Source of the DNA: Streptococcus sp. 2342
GTDB taxonomy: Bacteria > Bacillota > Bacilli > Lactobacillales > Streptococcaceae
Assembly: GCF_013276795.1 (NCBI RefSeq)
Contig: NZ_VMLR01000004.1
Span: 37,264-101,263 of the forward strand
Direction: 5' to 3'
Length of the DNA: 64,000 nucleotides
The stretch's first letter is position 1. Every line of letters starts with the position of its first letter. The notes below the pieces were generated by a model. It searched no databases and had not been told where the DNA came from. It saw nothing but the letters and a program-made list of their open reading frames with translations. Of this stretch, positions 37,969-49,104 are shown in pieces. Made by a program: the position numbers and the translations under genes.

Positions 37969-38598
37969 ATGTTAGAATTACGAAATATCAATAAGGGTTT
38001 TGGTCAAAAGCAAATTTTGTCCAATTTCAGTCTAAAAATTCCTGAAAAGCAAATCCTGGCTATTGTAGGACCTTCTGGTGGAGGTAAGACAACCCTCTTA
38101 CGTATGCTTGCAGGCCTTGAAACTATTGATTCAGGGCAAATCTTTTATAATGAAGAACCTTTGGAACTGGATGAACTAGAGAAGCGGAATTTACTGGGAT
38201 TTGTATTCCAAGATTTTCAACTTTTCCCTCATTTATCAGTTCTAGATAATTTGACCTTATCGCCTGTGAAAACTATGGGAATGAAGCAGCAAGAGGCTGA
38301 GAAGAAGGCGCGAGGGCTTTTGGAACAATTAGGACTGGCTGGTCATGCAGACGCCTATCCTTTCTCACTATCTGGTGGTCAAAAGCAGCGTGTGGCCTTG
38401 GCGCGTGCTATGATGATTGACCCAGAAATCATTGGTTACGATGAACCAACTTCGGCCCTAGATCCAGAATTGCGCTTGGAAGTGGAAAAACTGATCTTGC
38501 AAAATAGAGAATTAGGCATGACGCAGATTGTGGTTACCCACGATTTACAGTTCGCTGAAAACATCGCAGATCATATTCTCAAGGTTGAGCCCAAGTAG
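37969..38598 (+). CDS. Polar amino-acid ABC transporter ATP-binding protein
   Basis: A 209-residue ATPase. Walker A is GPSGGGKTTLLR near residue 33, the Q-loop is in FVFQDFQLFPHLSV, the signature is LSGGQKQRVALARAM, and Walker B is IIGYDEPTSALDP with switch His in IVVTHDLQFAE. Slightly shorter than the usual ~240 residues at the C-terminus. AGGAGG precedes the ATG. Confidence 0.94.
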   Translation: MLELRNINKGFGQKQILSNFSLKIPEKQILAIVGPSGGGKTTLLRMLAGLETIDSGQIFYNEEPLELDELEKRNLLGFVFQDFQLFPHLSVLDNLTLSPVKTMGMKQQEAEKKARGLLEQLGLAGHADAYPFSLSGGQKQRVALARAMMIDPEIIGYDEPTSALDPELRLEVEKLILQNRELGMTQIVVTHDLQFAENIADHILKVEPK

Positions 38599-38607
38599 GA
38601 GGTGCCG

Positions 38608-39447
38608 ATGACTAATAAGAAAATTGCTTTAGTATTGGTTTCTCTCCTGATTTTCTTTTTAACAGCTTGTACTCAGAAGGCTAGTGATCCAAAGCAGGAT
38701 AACTGGGATAAGTATCAAGATCAGGGGACCATTACTATTGGTTTTGACAATACCTTTGTTCCCATGGGTTTTGAAGAAAAGAATGGTCAATATACAGGCT
38801 TTGATATTGATTTGGCACAAGCTGTCTCTGAAAAATTAGGCTTTAAAGTTCAATTTCAGCCAATCGACTGGGATATGAAGGAGACGGAACTGCAAAATGG
38901 AACCATAGATGCCATTTGGAATGGCTATTCTGCGACTGGTGAACGCCGAGAAAAGGTTGCCTTTAGCATTCCATATATGGAAAATCAGCAAGTTCTGGTT
39001 GCCAAGAAAAGCCAGCAAATTCATTCAGTAGAGGATATGAAGGATAAGACCTTGGGTGCCCAAGCTGGGTCCTCTGGTTATCTTGACTTTGAGGCCCAGC
39101 CAGATTTACTGAAAAATCGTGTCAAAGACCAGAAGGCCAATCAATATCAGAGTTTCAATGAAGCCTTGATTGACTTGAAAAATGACCGGATTGATGCTCT
39201 GTTAATTGACCGAGTATATGCAAATTACTATCTCCAGTCTGAAGGGATATTAAATGACTATAATGTTTTTTCAGCTGGATTTGAAAGTGAATCCTTTGCA
39301 GTCGGAGTTAGACCAGCTGACAAAAGATTACTACAAGCTTTAAACCAAGCCTTTATTGAACTATACCAAGAAGGAAAGTTCCAGGAAATCAGCCAAAAAT
39401 GGTTTGGAGAAGATGTAGCAACCAAAGAAGTAAAAGAAGGAAAATAA
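38608..39447 (+). CDS. Amino-acid ABC transporter substrate-binding lipoprotein
   Basis: A 279-residue type II binding protein (SBP_bac_3). The signal peptide ends in lipobox LTAC with lipidated Cys at about 21. The domain starts TITIGFDNTFVPMGFEEKNG and shows GFDIDLAQAVSEKLGFKV and the ligand-contacting GAQAGSSGY. The ATG at 38608 is chosen because TAGGAGG is five bases upstream. It ends the three-gene operon and is followed by a terminator. Confidence 0.93.
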   Translation: MTNKKIALVLVSLLIFFLTACTQKASDPKQDNWDKYQDQGTITIGFDNTFVPMGFEEKNGQYTGFDIDLAQAVSEKLGFKVQFQPIDWDMKETELQNGTIDAIWNGYSATGERREKVAFSIPYMENQQVLVAKKSQQIHSVEDMKDKTLGAQAGSSGYLDFEAQPDLLKNRVKDQKANQYQSFNEALIDLKNDRIDALLIDRVYANYYLQSEGILNDYNVFSAGFESESFAVGVRPADKRLLQALNQAFIELYQEGKFQEISQKWFGEDVATKEVKEGK

Positions 39448-39457
39448 AATCAATAGC

Positions 39458-39497
39458 AAGCCTAGTTTTGTTTTTAAAACTGGGCTTTGTTTTTTTA
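39458..39497 (+). terminator. Terminator of amino-acid ABC operon
   Basis: AAGCCTAGTTTT and AAAACTGGGCTT pair with one wobble, followed by TGTTTTTTT. Confidence 0.88.
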
Positions 39498-39772
39498 TAG
39501 ATTTTATTTTATAAAGCTATAGCAACTTCTAAATTTTTTAGCTATTTTGGGTAGATCTTGTGCATCTAGCTTCATTCTGTAATCCCTTATCTATAGCTAA
39601 AACTCAATGAAGACGTAATAAAAAATATCAGAAAATTCCTTTTTGTAATCAAATTATATAAACAATCAAATAATATAGAAAATCTCTAAAGTAATATAAA
39701 TTTTATTTTTTGTAAGGGCTTACCACAAATAAGAGTTTATGAAATTACTGTAGCGACTATACCTGAAATTGC
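39498..39772. other. Very AT-rich intergenic DNA upstream of the adhesin
   Basis: About 275 bases without an open frame that has a ribosome site. No repeat family is recognised. Confidence 0.5.
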
Positions 39773-39801
39773 TTGATTTGTTGTTTTAAAAAGAGTATAA
39801 T
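39773..39801 (+). promoter_or_regulatory. Promoter of the giant surface protein
   Basis: TTGATT (39773-39778), a 17-base spacer and TATAAT (39796-39801). The 5' leader is about 100 bases and contains the hairpin CCGATA/TATCGG (39877-39890) directly before the AAGGAG ribosome site, where it could limit translation. Confidence 0.8.
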
Positions 39802-39906
39802 AAGTTATAACCTTTTAAAATATACAAAAATATTTTAGAGGGGGGGCTTTTTATTTAGCTTCCTTAAGTATATTAACCGATAGTTATCGGAAAAAGGAGT
39901 AAGAAA

Positions 39907-42900
39907 ATGTTTAAACCCAAAGTGCGTCATGTTCGCCAATCGCAAGTGGAGAAATTCACACGTTACAGTATCCGTAAGGTTAGTTTTGGTGCGGCTAGTG
40001 TGGCTGTAGCTACTGGTTTGTTTTTCCTTGGTGGAGGAAGCGTCCAAGCAGCTGAACCAGTAACTAATCCAGAGTCTACAAATCTAAATGCTAAGTCCCC
40101 AGACCCCTCTAAGGAAGTTGCTGGACAAGTATCTGCTACTGCTACAGTGGCCGATGGACAAAATAATACTTCTGTAAAAGAGTCTGCTACTGACAAACAA
40201 GCCAGTGAAGTTGAAACTCCAACTGTAGTGACAGAAAAAGTTACTATTAATACCGCATCGTTAGAAGATTTAGTGGCTAAAGTTGAAAGTCGATTAAGTC
40301 AATTAACTGAAGGTAAGAAAACAAAATCAGTCATTGATGATGCTAAAAATTTGGTTCATAAAGCAAAAGAACTTTTGAACGATGATACAAAAACACAGGC
40401 AAAAGTTGCTGCACTTGCTAAACAACTTTCAAGTAGCCTTGTCATTTTAAACAGTATCAAATCAGAAGTAACTGAAGAAGAAAAAGTAAACAAGAACCAA
40501 GATCCACGAAACGGAAAAGAGATTCCAGGAAAAGGTGAGAGTGGGTTTAGAGATACAGGTACGGTTGCAGATGGTACTGAAAATCCTGTTGTTGTAAATA
40601 CAAATGATATTACACAAAAAGCTTCTGAATTAGAGGCAGAAATTGCAAAAGTTGAATCTTTAATCTCAGCTGAAAATGCTAAAAGAGAAGGTAAAAAAGA
40701 TAAGGAATTTATAGAAATCTTGACACAGGTAAAAGAGTCTGCACAAGCTGTTAAAAATAAAGGGAGCAACATTCCAACAACAGAAAAAGAAAAGCATGCA
40801 CTTTTACAAGAGTTAAAAGCAAAAGTTGATTTATTAAAACTATATCAAGCTAAAAAATTAGACTGGGGAGCACCTGCTAATAACCACTTAGCAAATTATG
40901 GGAATAATCCGACAAATGCTATAATTAGTAATTTAAATGATACTTTTGGAACTCCTGATTTCTCAGTATCTGACTCGCACGAAAAAGTTGTTGAAAATCA
41001 AAGAAATGGATTATCAGGGACAATTCTAGGTTCTGCAAAATATCATTGGAAAGAAAAAAATATTTCAGTTAGTGATGCTATTGCCGGTGCATTGGACGGG
41101 TGGAAAATAGTAGATAAGCCAGGGAAGAATATTGTAACACTTGTTAAACCAGAACAACCAACTGATATTCAACGTCAAAATGGTGCAACAGAGAGGGAAT
41201 ATAATCCTAACTCTGCAAAAGTATACGATAATAAAGGCAAGGCAAATATGGATGGACAAGGAGCACCTAATTCTAGTGGTAAATTCCTTAATACTATGAT
41301 TATAACTCCAAAAATTGAAGCTCCAGAAGCGGGGAGTGGTACTGTAAATAAAGATTTTTATCTAGAATTAAGAAAACAAGGAACTACAATTTACAAAGAT
41401 TTTGATGTTAATCCTAATTCACATTTATATGCACATTTATTATATGCAGGTGCATATGGGAAACTTGCTCTGGCTTCAACAGGGGAAAAAGTTAAATTAA
41501 AAATTGTTGATGCATACACAGGAGCTCCTTTATCTGAACTAAAAAGAGAAGATAAAAAAGCACCAGATACGGAATTTCTTCTTGCTCCAGGTAGCGGGAA
41601 TAGAGGAGTTAGTGCTCTTCGAAGAGTTATTCAAATTCCAGATGGTACTACAAAGGTACGTGTCTTTATTGAGGCAGCTGATCAACCAACTGGTTCGAAT
41701 TTAGGTGGAGAAGTAGAAGATGGATATATCGTTGCAGGATTAGGATTAACAACAGGTCCCGCGTTATCTTTAACAACGACTGTTGTATCCGGTAGAGATA
41801 AAGAAGCCTATGGATTTACAGACGACTCTATTTATAAAAATGAACAAGAAGGTACTCTTGAAGTTACGTTGAGTAATAGAGGAGGGCTAGATGTTTCTCG
41901 TGATACTAAGTATAAAGTAACAGTGACAGTTCCTCAAGGAGTAAAATTAGGGTCTATTCAAGGTAAAGATTTAAATGAAGCTAATGGTTTTGCGGTATTT
42001 GCACCTAGTTATACTACAGGTTTTAGATATGATAAGCAAACGAGAGAGTTATCTTTTGAGATTAATATTCCAAATAGAAAAATAGAACCTAAGACTGGAA
42101 AAACAGATACTGTAAAAATTCCATTTATAGTGACTCCTGATTATGTAGGTGAAGCAACTTTCAAAATTACTGGTCAGAATGGTTTTGGAGGAAAAGATGC
42201 TTTAGGAAATGCTATATATCCCTACGGATTTGCTCCAGATGCTAATAGATATAATTTGCCAGAAAATTTTAGAGCTAATAGTTTAGAAACTTCCGATAAT
42301 CCTGACTATAAATATAATCGTAGTATTTATATTGATTCTATGACAGGAAATAGCTCTATAACTGTTCCAGTCGGAACTAGTTTAGATAAGATCAAGGAGC
42401 TATCTAAATCAAAAGCGAAAGAAAAGATTGAATCAGAAGAATACAAGAGAAAACTGGATGAAACTAATGCTACGGCTACTCTAGATGATCAAGGAACGTC
42501 TACGGGAGTTGTTGCTACTGACGTAGCGAAAGAGAATGCCGGTGTTATAAAAGTGCCAGTAGTTCATAGTCGAGATGGAAAAAATTATAAAAATACTGTA
42601 GATATCGAAGTAAACGTTGTAAAATCAACTACAGATAAGTTAGTAGTATTTGAAGGTGATAAGATTACAAATGATCAAGTTAAATCTTCAGTTACTCCGG
42701 CTACAATCGATACTAAAGCGGGAGTTGTGAATAATCCTAATGAAGCAGATGTTTTTAGTACGACAGGAAAAGCTGGAGAAGCAGGATTAAAAATTCCAAC
42801 AACGGTAACTCATGATTCAAATGGTACAAATATTAATGAAACAGTAACAGTTCCTGTGTTGGTATTACCAAAAGCAACTGGTGAAGTACAAGTTCATAAA

Positions 42901-45900
42901 GGAGCTTCAGTAGATAAAGTTAAAGAAGTTGCTAAAGCAAAAGCACAAACTTTAACAAAAGCAACAGACTTCACTGGGAAATTACCAACAGGAGCAACAG
43001 TTACAGTTGGTGATATAACAGAAGCCGTAGCAGAAACTCTAACAAATGAAAAAGGTACAAATAAAGGTATTGTAAATGTTCCAGCAAATTATATAGTAGA
43101 AGGAAAAACATACAATACGACAATTCCAGTAACAATTAATGTATTAGGTTCAGAAACAAAAACGGTATATACATTAGAAGGAACTCAACCAAAACCAGCA
43201 GATGTTAATGAAGCAATTACACCTGATAAAGGTGGAAACTTAACCCCTGTAACTGAAGCTGACATCAATAAAGATGTTCCTACAGATAAAGTTAAAGTAG
43301 GAGCAACTGACTTAAACGTTAAAGCAACTGTTAAATATCCAACAGGGGATGAAACTGTAGATGTTCCAGTTAAAGTATTGCCCAAAGCAACACCAACAGG
43401 TGTAACAGTACTGAAAGATACTGATGAAAATGCTTTAACAGATGCTGTAAAAGCAAAAGCAACTGAAGCTGTAAGTAAATTAACAAACCTACCAGATGGA
43501 ATTACTGCATCATTAGATGAAAGAGAAACTTCTTACACATTGCCAAAAACAGATTCAAATGGGGATAAAGATACAGTTCCTGTAAAAGTATTATATAAAG
43601 ATGATAAAGGTAATGTAGTTGGTGAAGACACAATTAATGTACCAGTTAAAGTAGTAAGTTCAACACCAAAACCAGTAGTAGTGTTTGAAGGTGATAAAGT
43701 TACTAAAGATGATGTGAAAGGTGCTGTAACAACAGAAGGGACAAAAGGTGAACCTGCCATTGCTGACGATATTACAGCTAAACCAGGTGTCAAAGAAGTA
43801 ACTGTTCCAGTAACTTATACGGATCAAAATGGAGAAACTTTAACAGAACCCGTGAAAGTTAAAGTAACAGTTTTACCAAAACCAACACCAAAAGGAATTT
43901 TTGTTGCCAAAGATAGCGACAAGGAAAAAGCAAAAGAAAAAGCTCTTGCTAAAGCCAAAGAAGCTATTGCAGACGGTGCTTTCAAAGGAAAACTTCCAGA
44001 AAATGTTACTAATGTAAGTATTGATGAAAATGTGACAAGTCCAGATTTGTCAGATGATACGGATGTAAATGTGACTGTGAAATATACCGTTGATGGAGAA
44101 GAAAAGAAAACTGTTGTTAAAGTTCCTGTTACTGTTGTAGAGGGAGTTCCACAAATAGTTCCAGTGGATGAAAATAATAAACAACCAAATCCAGAAAACA
44201 GTATCGACAAAACAGAATATCCAGATGGTTCAACATTTGAATATAATCCAAATACTCCGGTAGATACTACAAAACCTGGTGATTATACAGTCAATGTCAT
44301 TGTAAAAGACAAAGATGGTAATCCTATTGCAGAAGTACCGGCAACTGTACGTGTGGTAGAAAGTTATCCACAATTTGTACCAGTAGACAAAGATAAGAAA
44401 CAACCAAATGTGGTAGGAAGTATCGATCCTAAAGCATTCCCTAAAGATACTGAATTTAGTTATGAATCTCCTGTAGACACAACAACACCAGGAGAAAAAG
44501 ATGTTGTAGTAGTAGCGAAAATTGGAGATGAAGTCATTGCGAAAATTCCTGCAAAAGTAATGGTTGTAGAACCTAAAACACAATATGTGCCAGTCGATAA
44601 ATCAAACAAACAACCAGATGCATCTAAGAGTATTGACCCTGAACAATATCCAGATGGAGTAACATTCAAGTATAAAACTCCAGTCGATACAACAACACCA
44701 GGAGAAAAAGATGTTATTGTAGAAGCAAAAGATGGAGACGACACACTTGTTGAAGTACCAACAAAAGTGAAGGTTGTTCAGGGATACCCACAAATTATCC
44801 CTGTAGATCAAGGACAACCTTTAGCTGAAAATAGTATTAATACAGGAGATTATCCAGAAGGTGCTACATTCGAATACGAAAAAGTAGATGGAAAAGATCC
44901 AGTTAACATTTCTGAAGCTGGAGATTATCCAGTAACAGTTGTCGTTAAGGATAAAGATGGAAATACTTTAGTAAAAGTACCAACAACAGTACGTGTAGTG
45001 GACGCTTATAGACAATATGTACCAGTAAATACTGATCCAACTAAAGTGGTACCTGCAGAAAATATTGTACCAACTGACTTCCCAGATGGAACAACATTTG
45101 AATATAAAACTCCAGTTGACACATCAACACCAGGAGATAAAGATGTTGTAGTTGTAGCTAAACTAGATGGTAAACCAATTGCAGAAATTCCAGCAAAAGT
45201 TACTGTAGTAGGGCCTAAAACTCAATACGTTGTAGCAAATCCTGAGAATACTCAACCAGATGCATCTAAGAGTCTTACAGATAAAGATAAAGATAACAAT
45301 AAATTCCCAGATGATGCTACGTTTGGATATAAAGAACCAGTAGATACAAAAACACCAGGTGAAAAAGATGCAACTGTAGTTGTGAAAGATGCTGATGGTG
45401 ACACAATTGTAGAAGTTCCTGCTAAGGTTAAAGTAGTAGAAGGTAAAGAACAATTAATTCCTGTAAATCCAACTGAAAAACCACAAGCAAGAGATAACAT
45501 TACTCCAAGTGATTATCCAGAAGGTTCAACATTTGAATATAAAATTCCAGATGGCCAAAAAGAACCATTTGATGCAACAACTGTTGGGGATAAACCAGTA
45601 ACGGTAGTTGTAAAAGATAAAAATGGAAAAGTATTGGTAGAGGTTCCAGCAACGATTAAAGTCGTAGAAGCAAAACCAACACCAATTGAAACCCCAGTAA
45701 CAAATACACCTTTAACAAAAGAGGATATTGCCAAGTACGTTAAAGTACCAGAAGGTGGAAAAATTGTTGGAGTAGGTGAAATTCCAAAAGTAAATACTCC
45801 AGGAGATAAAGGTACTGTCAAAGTTAAAATTGAACTTCCTAATGGTAAACAAATTGAAGTTGAAGTCCCTGTCAAAGTAACTCCAATTAAAGATATTGTG

Positions 45901-46749
45901 AAGAAATTGGGGGATCCAATTACAAATGAAGATGTTGAAAAACATATTCAGATTCCAGAAGGTGGCAAGATTATCAGTATTGGAGATAAACCATCTACAG
46001 ATATTCCAGGAGAAAGACCAAGTGTACCAGTGGTAATTGAACTACCAGGTGGTAAACGTGTAACTATCAAAGTTCCTGTCGTTGTTACTCCGAAAACAAC
46101 TCCGATTGTTGTTGAAGTTGGAACACCTATTACTGAAAATGATGTGAAGAAACATGTAGATCTTCCTGAAGGATGGAAGATTACTAAAGTGGGCGAAATT
46201 CCAAAAACAAGTACACCTGGTGATAAGCCATCTGTAACGGTTGAGATTGAATTACCGGATGGACGTAAAGTGACAGTAGAAGTTCCTGTGAAAGTAACAC
46301 CTAAATCTAATCATGGTAATAGTCAAGGTAACAATGGTAGTTCAACTATTCATATCGTAACACGTTATCAAGATGGTGATGGTAAAGAAATTTCTCCAGA
46401 AGAAAATGGTAGTCATGGACCTAAGACTTTAGAAGGTTATGAATATATTGGTACTAAAACAGATGAAAATGGCAATGTGATTCATACCTATAAGAAAGTA
46501 ACTACCCCAACTCGTTCTGAGCAACCAAGCTCTCCAGAGACTCCTATAAGTCCTGAAAAACCAGTAGCTACTCCAGTTCAGACAAGTTCTACAGATTCTA
46601 AACCAGTATCCGTTGAAACAACCGTAGCCAATGACAAGAAGGAATTGCCAAATACTGGTACAGAGGATAAGGGTGGTTTAGCTAGTCTTGGACTTCTTGG
46701 AATGTTGAGTGCATTTGGGCTCGTAGCTCGTAAGAAAAAAGAAGACTAA
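39907..46749 (+). CDS. LPXTG-anchored multi-repeat surface adhesin
   Basis: A 2280-residue wall protein. Order: YSIRK signal peptide (Y20-K24; cleavage near residue 49); helical region about 115-320 with FIVAR-like segments; a unique domain about 320-800, probably the ligand-binding part; Rib-like repeats about 808-1414, alternating units that start VFEGDK and units with KAKEKALAKAKEAI-like helices; seven repeats of about 70 residues at 1415-1923 (Q-x-VPVD, YPDGxTFEY, PVDTTTPGEKDV); three ~65-residue repeats at 1924-2133 (VPEGGKIVGVGEIPK); a MucBP-like domain about 2143-2198; then LPNTG at 2247-2251, a hydrophobic helix and KKKED. Sortase A should anchor it. The ligand is unknown. Codon use is more AT-rich than in its neighbours. 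Confidence 0.92.
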   Translation: MFKPKVRHVRQSQVEKFTRYSIRKVSFGAASVAVATGLFFLGGGSVQAAEPVTNPESTNLNAKSPDPSKEVAGQVSATATVADGQNNTSVKESATDKQASEVETPTVVTEKVTINTASLEDLVAKVESRLSQLTEGKKTKSVIDDAKNLVHKAKELLNDDTKTQAKVAALAKQLSSSLVILNSIKSEVTEEEKVNKNQDPRNGKEIPGKGESGFRDTGTVADGTENPVVVNTNDITQKASELEAEIAKVESLISAENAKREGKKDKEFIEILTQVKESAQAVKNKGSNIPTTEKEKHALLQELKAKVDLLKLYQAKKLDWGAPANNHLANYGNNPTNAIISNLNDTFGTPDFSVSDSHEKVVENQRNGLSGTILGSAKYHWKEKNISVSDAIAGALDGWKIVDKPGKNIVTLVKPEQPTDIQRQNGATEREYNPNSAKVYDNKGKANMDGQGAPNSSGKFLNTMIITPKIEAPEAGSGTVNKDFYLELRKQGTTIYKDFDVNPNSHLYAHLLYAGAYGKLALASTGEKVKLKIVDAYTGAPLSELKREDKKAPDTEFLLAPGSGNRGVSALRRVIQIPDGTTKVRVFIEAADQPTGSNLGGEVEDGYIVAGLGLTTGPALSLTTTVVSGRDKEAYGFTDDSIYKNEQEGTLEVTLSNRGGLDVSRDTKYKVTVTVPQGVKLGSIQGKDLNEANGFAVFAPSYTTGFRYDKQTRELSFEINIPNRKIEPKTGKTDTVKIPFIVTPDYVGEATFKITGQNGFGGKDALGNAIYPYGFAPDANRYNLPENFRANSLETSDNPDYKYNRSIYIDSMTGNSSITVPVGTSLDKIKELSKSKAKEKIESEEYKRKLDETNATATLDDQGTSTGVVATDVAKENAGVIKVPVVHSRDGKNYKNTVDIEVNVVKSTTDKLVVFEGDKITNDQVKSSVTPATIDTKAGVVNNPNEADVFSTTGKAGEAGLKIPTTVTHDSNGTNINETVTVPVLVLPKATGEVQVHKGASVDKVKEVAKAKAQTLTKATDFTGKLPTGATVTVGDITEAVAETLTNEKGTNKGIVNVPANYIVEGKTYNTTIPVTINVLGSETKTVYTLEGTQPKPADVNEAITPDKGGNLTPVTEADINKDVPTDKVKVGATDLNVKATVKYPTGDETVDVPVKVLPKATPTGVTVLKDTDENALTDAVKAKATEAVSKLTNLPDGITASLDERETSYTLPKTDSNGDKDTVPVKVLYKDDKGNVVGEDTINVPVKVVSSTPKPVVVFEGDKVTKDDVKGAVTTEGTKGEPAIADDITAKPGVKEVTVPVTYTDQNGETLTEPVKVKVTVLPKPTPKGIFVAKDSDKEKAKEKALAKAKEAIADGAFKGKLPENVTNVSIDENVTSPDLSDDTDVNVTVKYTVDGEEKKTVVKVPVTVVEGVPQIVPVDENNKQPNPENSIDKTEYPDGSTFEYNPNTPVDTTKPGDYTVNVIVKDKDGNPIAEVPATVRVVESYPQFVPVDKDKKQPNVVGSIDPKAFPKDTEFSYESPVDTTTPGEKDVVVVAKIGDEVIAKIPAKVMVVEPKTQYVPVDKSNKQPDASKSIDPEQYPDGVTFKYKTPVDTTTPGEKDVIVEAKDGDDTLVEVPTKVKVVQGYPQIIPVDQGQPLAENSINTGDYPEGATFEYEKVDGKDPVNISEAGDYPVTVVVKDKDGNTLVKVPTTVRVVDAYRQYVPVNTDPTKVVPAENIVPTDFPDGTTFEYKTPVDTSTPGDKDVVVVAKLDGKPIAEIPAKVTVVGPKTQYVVANPENTQPDASKSLTDKDKDNNKFPDDATFGYKEPVDTKTPGEKDATVVVKDADGDTIVEVPAKVKVVEGKEQLIPVNPTEKPQARDNITPSDYPEGSTFEYKIPDGQKEPFDATTVGDKPVTVVVKDKNGKVLVEVPATIKVVEAKPTPIETPVTNTPLTKEDIAKYVKVPEGGKIVGVGEIPKVNTPGDKGTVKVKIELPNGKQIEVEVPVKVTPIKDIVKKLGDPITNEDVEKHIQIPEGGKIISIGDKPSTDIPGERPSVPVVIELPGGKRVTIKVPVVVTPKTTPIVVEVGTPITENDVKKHVDLPEGWKITKVGEIPKTSTPGDKPSVTVEIELPDGRKVTVEVPVKVTPKSNHGNSQGNNGSSTIHIVTRYQDGDGKEISPEENGSHGPKTLEGYEYIGTKTDENGNVIHTYKKVTTPTRSEQPSSPETPISPEKPVATPVQTSSTDSKPVSVETTVANDKKELPNTGTEDKGGLASLGLLGMLSAFGLVARKKKED
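42330..44148 (+). repeat. Rib-like repeat region of the adhesin
   Basis: Coding repeats at about residues 808-1414. Helix-forming units (GASVDKVKEVAKAKA, DSDKEKAKEKALAKAKEA) alternate with beta units opening VFEGDKIT or VFEGDKVT. Divergent, so recombination between units is probably old. Confidence 0.75.
44149..45675 (+). repeat. Seven tandem ~70-residue repeats in the adhesin
   Basis: Units begin PQIVPVD, PQFVPVD, TQYVPVD, PQIIPVD, RQYVPVN, TQYVVAN and EQLIPVN. A 27-base stretch ending GGAGAAAAAGATGTT is identical at 44479 and 44689, exactly 210 bases apart, which indicates recent unit duplication or conversion. Confidence 0.88.
45676..46305 (+). repeat. Three tandem ~65-residue repeats in the adhesin
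   Basis: Each unit carries an x-EDI/EDV/NDV-x-K-x-V segment, PEGGKI or PEGWKI, a G-x-IP or G-x-KP turn and E(V/I)PVKVTP at its end. They form the stalk just before the MucBP-like domain. Confidence 0.85.
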
Positions 46750-46780
46750 GAAAGAAACTTCCTTTCTAAAGTTTGATAAA

Positions 46781-46818
46781 AAATAGACTGAGGTGAAAAC
46801 TTCAGTCTATTTCTTTTG
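46781..46818 (+). terminator. Adhesin gene terminator
   Basis: AAATAGACTGA pairs with TCAGTCTATTT around GGTGAAAACT, followed by CTTTT. It is convergent with lysS. Confidence 0.88.
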
Positions 46819-46823
46819 ATTAT

Positions 46824-46853
46824 AAAAAAATCCCCTGACAAGAGCCAGAGGAT
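46824..46853 (-). terminator. lysS terminator
   Basis: On the minus strand ATCCTCTGGC pairs with GTCAGGGGAT (two wobbles) around TCTT, then seven T. Confidence 0.88.
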
Positions 46854-46859
46854 AAGAGC

Positions 46860-48359
<1,500 letters not shown>

Positions 48360-48408
48360 CTAGTTTTACTCAAAATTGAATACGATGAGTCTTTTTTGCG
48401 ATACTCCC

Positions 48409-48417
48409 ATTTTATCA
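48409..48417 (-). promoter_or_regulatory. Extended -10 promoter of lysS
   Basis: The minus-strand TGATAAAAT is about 58 bases before the lysS start. Confidence 0.6.
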
Positions 48418-48453
48418 TAAATAAGCAAGAAATTCACGGATAATCTTTCAAAA

Positions 48454-48485
48454 CTAAAAAGAACTTGACGCTAAAATCAAGTTCT
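48454..48485 (-). terminator. Terminator after the histidine phosphatase gene
   Basis: Minus strand AGAACTTGA and TCAAGTTCT form a perfect nine-base stem followed by TTTTT. Confidence 0.9.
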
Positions 48486-48486
48486 G

Positions 48487-49104
48487 TTATTGATAGGAAG
48501 TATCATTCCAAGTATCAAGGGTAAATGTTTCAAAGTCATGGGTTTCTAGAATGGTTAGGCTGGCATTTGCTAGACCGCCATCTTTACGAAGAAGTGGTTC
48601 TTGATAACCTAGAAGAGTACGAAGACTGGCAGTAAGATTAGCACCGTGACCGACAATTAGAAAACGCTCAGCCGGACTATCTTTTAAGGATTTGATAAAT
48701 TGGATGGTCCGTTGTGTGGTGCTATAGAGGGATTCGGCTCCGAACATTTGAGTGTCAAACTTGGCAAGATTAGATCGGAAAGCTTTGATTTGTTGCGGGT
48801 AAATTGCTTCCAAGGTTGCGATTTTCAAACCTTCCAACTTCCCCAGCTGCCATTCACGGAGATTAGGAACGCATTTTAAAGGACAAGGAATTTGGAGTTG
48901 ATTTTGGATAATCTCAGCAGATTTGACCGCTCGAGGTAAATCACTTGCATAAATCTGATCAAAAGGAATCTCCTTGAGATACTGGCCGAGTTGTTTTAGG
49001 GTTTCAATGGATTCAGGAAGAAGGGGAGAATCTCCACTAGCACCTTGAAAACGACCTTCTTGGTTCCAGACGGTACGGCCGTGGCGGACAAAGTAGAGTT
49101 TCAT
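48487..49104 (-). CDS. Histidine phosphatase family protein (phosphoglycerate mutase-like)
   Basis: A 205-residue protein with the catalytic RHG motif (KLYFVRHGRTVWNQEGRFQG, nucleophile H8) and the second His in FLIVGHGANLT. ASDLPRAVKSAEII and the REWQLGKLEG segment are typical of the cofactor-dependent mutase/CobC phosphatase branch. The substrate is not predictable; it is more likely a phosphatase than a glycolytic mutase. The start overlaps the ybaK stop by one base (TAATG), so it is translationally coupled. Confidence 0.9.
   Translation of the reverse strand: MKLYFVRHGRTVWNQEGRFQGASGDSPLLPESIETLKQLGQYLKEIPFDQIYASDLPRAVKSAEIIQNQLQIPCPLKCVPNLREWQLGKLEGLKIATLEAIYPQQIKAFRSNLAKFDTQMFGAESLYSTTQRTIQFIKSLKDSPAERFLIVGHGANLTASLRTLLGYQEPLLRKDGGLANASLTILETHDFETFTLDTWNDTSYQ

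Noticed and set aside
40356..45945. Many minus-strand open frames opposite the adhesin (for example 43824-44210 and 45513-45875)
   Set aside because: They mirror the biased repeat codons of the sense gene, have no ribosome sites and encode Ser/Thr/Phe-rich nonsense.
44149..46305. Regular repeats considered as a CRISPR array
   Set aside because: Repeats are ~200 bases, in frame and protein-coding; no short direct repeats with unique spacers occur anywhere in the window.
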